A DNA stretch of 9,544 nucleotides from Bacteroides sp. Lineage in GTDB: Bacteria; Bacteroidota; Bacteroidia; Bacteroidales; Bacteroidaceae. The stretch is from NCBI GenBank assembly GCA_030152865.1, contig JASLIW010000093.1:1-9544 (forward strand), in the 5' to 3' direction. The notes under the pieces were generated by a model, which saw only the letters and a program-made list of their open reading frames with translations, was not told where the DNA came from and made no database searches. A program made the translations under genes and the position numbers. How positions within the stretch are numbered: the stretch's first letter is position 1; every line of letters starts with the position of its first letter. This document shows, piece by piece, positions 7,871 to 9,544 of the stretch.

Positions 7871-7907
7871 AAAAAAATCGGGGCAAGCTCTACAAAGCCT
7901 GCCCCGA
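7871..7907 (-). terminator. Intrinsic terminator of the TAC operon (possibly bidirectional)
   Basis: Perfect 8-bp stem TCGGGGCA (7878-7885) with TGCCCCGA (7900-7907), with two further inner pairs possible. Read on the minus strand it is followed at once by seven T (A7 at 7871-7877), a textbook intrinsic terminator 38 nt past the SecB-like stop. On the plus strand it lies 27 nt after the Cys-rich gene and is followed only by a weaker T-containing stretch, so it may also stop that transcript less efficiently. Confidence 0.85.
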
Positions 7908-7944
7908 CCACTATCATTTATTTAAACTTAAATTTTTTAGCTAG

Positions 7945-8394
7945 TTACTCCTTCCCCTTAACAAGTAGCTGTTCCTTTTTTTGCTTTATTAAATCATTGA
8001 TGTCAATAGCTGGAAAACTATACTTACCTAAGGGGTAATAAGAGGTCAAATTAGCAATAAAACTTCTTAGCTGAGTAACACAAATACTTACCCCTGAAAA
8101 CAAAACAAGCTGATTCTTTTCCTTCTTGCTGACTGAGCTATCTGCAATATCAAATGCTCCAAGACCTTTTACACAAGCATAATAGCCTGGCTCTTTTTCT
8201 GGATTTACCCTTAGGGTAATTAAAATAATGTGTTTATTCTCATCTTCTTTATGTTTCATCACATCAAAGTCTATATCAACAGAATGATTTAAATGACGTT
8301 CTTCTGATGCGTCCTTAGACCATGGAATAAGAGAACACTCGCTTTCTAGAACAGAAAAGCTATCCATTATTAATACTGAGTTTTTAGCTTTCAT
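7945..8394 (-). CDS. SecB-like chaperone of a toxin-antitoxin-chaperone (TAC) module
   Basis: 149 residues, cytosolic. The second half follows the SecB fold pattern: a beta strand IILITLRV (about 56-63), YYACVKGLGAFDIA (71-84), then the helix-forming stretch VSICVTQLRSFIANLT (102-117), and FPAIDINDLIKQK (127-139). This matches the SecB order of strand, GxFxI, the long helix around the (A/R)xxIxx(L/M)(T/S) segment, FPxLxLxPxNxxxL and a C-terminal helix. The conserved PYAR of export SecB is not present, which fits a specialised paralogue. Its start is 3 nt after the antitoxin stop, so it is part of that operon and not a stand-alone export gene. In known TAC systems the SecB-like protein binds the C-terminal addiction region of the antitoxin, keeping it folded and protected from proteases so that the toxin stays neutralised. 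The same role is inferred here. The transcript ends at the terminator at 7871-7907. Confidence 0.75.
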   Translation of the reverse strand: MKAKNSVLIMDSFSVLESECSLIPWSKDASEERHLNHSVDIDFDVMKHKEDENKHIILITLRVNPEKEPGYYACVKGLGAFDIADSSVSKKEKNQLVLFSGVSICVTQLRSFIANLTSYYPLGKYSFPAIDINDLIKQKKEQLLVKGKE

Positions 8395-8397
8395 AAT

Positions 8398-8820
8398 TTA
8401 AGCAACTATTTCATAATCACTGTTTATACTCCTATATATATCTTCTTCGATCTTTTCACCCACTTCGCTCGGACAAATAGTTGACGCTTGATTTTTATAC
8501 TCTGACGTCAGTTGTTTTATATGCTCGAGCAACTCTTCAACCTTCGACCTACTTTCAGCGTTCTCTTTATCTATAGGGGCTAACAAAAATTTAGGGTAAA
8601 AACCAATGGCTAAACTGATTTCAATCATTTTCTCCAAACTCATCTTAGCATTACCATTCAAAATTTGTGTGATGTAGCTTTTACTTACACCTAGTTGGTT
8701 CGCAAGATCAGTTCTACTCATCTTATTCTCCTCTAAATATTCAGTTATTTTATAGAAAAACTCATATTGAATACAACTTATCCAGTATTCCGGCGTTTGT
8801 ATTAATTCTTGATGTGTCAT
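8398..8820 (-). CDS. HigA-like HTH antitoxin with C-terminal tail (TAC antitoxin)
   Basis: 140 residues. A Cro/C1-type helix-turn-helix spans about 24-80: SRTDLANQLGVSKSYITQIL contains the two helices of the DNA-binding unit, followed by NGNAKMSLEKMIEISLAIG. About 23 residues precede the HTH (TPEYWISCIQYEFF), and about 60 residues follow it (81-140), including a charged helix (SRSKVEELLEHIKQL) and a likely flexible end. Ordinary HigA proteins are shorter after the HTH. In TAC systems this tail is the chaperone addiction region that makes the antitoxin depend on the SecB-like partner, which is inferred here from position and length. It is expected to bind and neutralise the toxin encoded 12 nt upstream and to repress its own operon, probably at the inverted repeat 9251-9270. 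The leader contains only a weak AAAG element. Confidence 0.85.
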   Translation of the reverse strand: MTHQELIQTPEYWISCIQYEFFYKITEYLEENKMSRTDLANQLGVSKSYITQILNGNAKMSLEKMIEISLAIGFYPKFLLAPIDKENAESRSKVEELLEHIKQLTSEYKNQASTICPSEVGEKIEEDIYRSINSDYEIVA

Positions 8821-8832
8821 AATTATCTTTCG

Positions 8833-9240
8833 TTATAGTTTAGCTAACTCATGTTGGAAGAGATCAGAGTTTATTAGCTTTATCAACTGGGCTATATCTT
8901 TTTTTTGATTCTTTTTAAAACCTCCTAAAACTACGATAACATCAGGCTCCTTCTTTACACAGTAAACTCTTAGGGATTTAGTTTTAAATTCATACGCTAC
9001 TGCTCTTCCTCTATCCTTTACTGGTTTAAACCAAGTACTTGGCATAATTTGATCCTTTTCAGCCATGATTTGCATGCGTGAAAAGATGGTGTTTAATTCC
9101 TTAGTAAAATTAGTCTGCTTACCTTTTCGTATATTATATACAAACTCATCAAAACGACAATATTTAGGCTCCACTAATTTCAAAAAACGCAGCTTTCCTT
9201 TCTGAATAGCTTCAATTTCACGTAAGTCAAAGGTAGGCAT
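8833..9240 (-). CDS. RelE/HigB-like toxin (TAC toxin)
   Basis: 135 residues, first gene of the cassette. The C-terminal half shows the RelE/HigB toxin pattern: a lysine-containing loop (WFKPVKDRG at 70-78), the strands VAYEFKTKSLRVYCVK (81-96; E84, K86, R91, Y93) and IVVLGGFKKNQKKDI (102-116), then a terminal helix. Toxins of this fold cut mRNA on the ribosome, using basic and polar residues on these strands; R91 and the lysines near 109-114 are plausible active-site residues (inference). It is somewhat longer than the usual 90-110 residues because of an N-terminal extension (about 1-28). The toxin-first gene order is that of higBA. Sampled GC is about 33%, against about 57% in the permease 48 nt upstream. 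Translation starts at the first ATG after the permease stop. Confidence 0.85.
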   Translation of the reverse strand: MPTFDLREIEAIQKGKLRFLKLVEPKYCRFDEFVYNIRKGKQTNFTKELNTIFSRMQIMAEKDQIMPSTWFKPVKDRGRAVAYEFKTKSLRVYCVKKEPDVIVVLGGFKKNQKKDIAQLIKLINSDLFQHELAKL

Positions 9241-9250
9241 AATTTATTAG

Positions 9251-9270
9251 AGTTAAGTAATCTATTAACT
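9251..9270. promoter_or_regulatory. Candidate operator of the toxin-antitoxin operon (AGTTAA-N8-TTAACT)
   Basis: Perfect 6-bp inverted repeat with an 8-nt spacer, 11 to 30 nt upstream of the toxin ATG and inside the only 48 nt between the permease stop and the toxin. HTH antitoxins of this type usually bind a palindrome overlapping their own promoter, so this is the best operator candidate. The promoter itself is not clear: no TAnnTTTG is visible, only A/T-rich sequence. The arms are A/T rich, so chance occurrence is possible. Confidence 0.4.
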
Positions 9271-9288
9271 ATTATTTTTATCACACCC

Positions 9289-9544
9289 TCACTTCCCAAT
9301 CCGAATCACCCCATTTGCAATAATCGCAACGAGGCCACCCGTAGTAATCCCCGACGAGAAAGTACCGCGGATCCACTCGGGCATCTGATTCAAGATCTCA
9401 GGGACAAGCTCTACACCTAGGCCAAAGGCAAAGCTGACGGCTAGCACCAACACCGCCTTGCGGTCGATGTCTTGCGAGGCAATGATGCGCACACCCGAGG
9501 CAGCCACCGTACCAAACATCAGCAGTGCCGCACCCCCAAGCACG
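9289..9544 (-). CDS. NCS2-family uracil/xanthine permease, C-terminal fragment (continues past the window)
   Basis: Only the last 84 residues are inside the window; the 5' part lies beyond 9544 and the frame is open at the edge, so the GTG there is not the real start. Visible are hydrophobic membrane segments (GGAALLMFGTVAASGVRII; AVLVLAVSFAFGLGVELVP; SSGITTGGLVAIIANGVI) and the loop containing PEWIRGTF. The LGGAALLMFGTVAASG segment and the C-terminal SSGIxxGGLxAIxxN pattern are typical of the nucleobase:cation symporter-2 family, nearer the xanthine branch than UraA in my reading. It would import uracil or xanthine across the inner membrane. GC by count is about 57%, far above all other genes here, so this is probably the resident chromosomal gene at the island border. 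No terminator hairpin is visible between its stop and the toxin gene. Confidence 0.9.
   Translation of the reverse strand, partial: VLGGAALLMFGTVAASGVRIIASQDIDRKAVLVLAVSFAFGLGVELVPEILNQMPEWIRGTFSSGITTGGLVAIIANGVIRIGK

Noticed and set aside
7811..8038. Plus-strand open frame of 75 codons across the terminator
   Set aside because: It overlaps the end of the Cys-rich gene, the terminator stem and the SecB-like gene, with no family resemblance; chance frame.
7945..8394. Housekeeping protein-export SecB
   Set aside because: It lacks the PYAR segment of export SecB and is tied by a 3-nt gap to an antitoxin gene; a TAC chaperone fits better.
40..9544. CRISPR arrays, tRNA or rRNA genes, insertion sequences, integrase, direct-repeat attachment sites
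   Set aside because: Looked for by eye on both strands; no regularly spaced repeats, no cloverleaf, no transposase or recombinase-like frames and no matching terminal repeats were seen.

Overview
This is a compact accessory, defence-type region, most likely from a Bacteroidota genome (a Bacteroidales or Porphyromonas-like host would fit, but the genus is a guess). The supporting signs are A/T-rich leaders with no strong Shine-Dalgarno in front of most genes, and the style of the proteins themselves. By hand count, the fragment of a core-type gene at the right edge (NCS2 uracil/xanthine permease, minus strand, from 9289 to the window end) is about 57% GC. Sampled stretches of the accessory genes are much lower: about 33% in the toxin gene, about 30% in the SEFIR gene, 44-46% in hsdR and hsdM. 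The permease end therefore looks like the chromosomal border of an acquired island.

Reading leftward from the permease on the minus strand, the first module (9240 to 7945) is a three-gene cassette: a RelE/HigB-like toxin, a Cro/C1-type HTH antitoxin with a long C-terminal tail, and a SecB-like chaperone. The order toxin-antitoxin-SecB and the tight spacing (12 nt and 3 nt) match a toxin-antitoxin-chaperone (TAC) system, in which the chaperone folds or protects the antitoxin and so controls the toxin. A strong intrinsic terminator (stem 7878-7907, U-tract 7871-7877) closes this unit. Facing it on the plus strand is a 67-residue Cys/His-rich small protein (7648-7851). It is divergent from the next operon and is preceded by two abutting inverted repeats (7594-7622).

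The second module (7491 to 40, minus strand) is a complete type I restriction-modification operon, hsdM-hsdS-hsdR, with all visible catalytic motifs intact. It is followed after 43 nt by a 489-residue protein with AbiJ-type N-terminal sensor-like regions and a C-terminal SEFIR (TIR-related) domain. That protein is a probable abortive-infection effector riding on the restriction operon.

The joint picture is layered: restriction of incoming DNA, a SEFIR/TIR-type cell-suicide effector probably co-transcribed with it, and a chaperone-controlled toxin-antitoxin cassette that could stabilise the island or act as another stress or phage-triggered defence. Motifs, gene order and spacings are read from the sequence. 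Family roles are established knowledge. The functional linkage between modules is inference. I see no tRNA, rRNA, CRISPR array, integrase, transposase or attachment site in the window. Positions 1-39 hold no gene.
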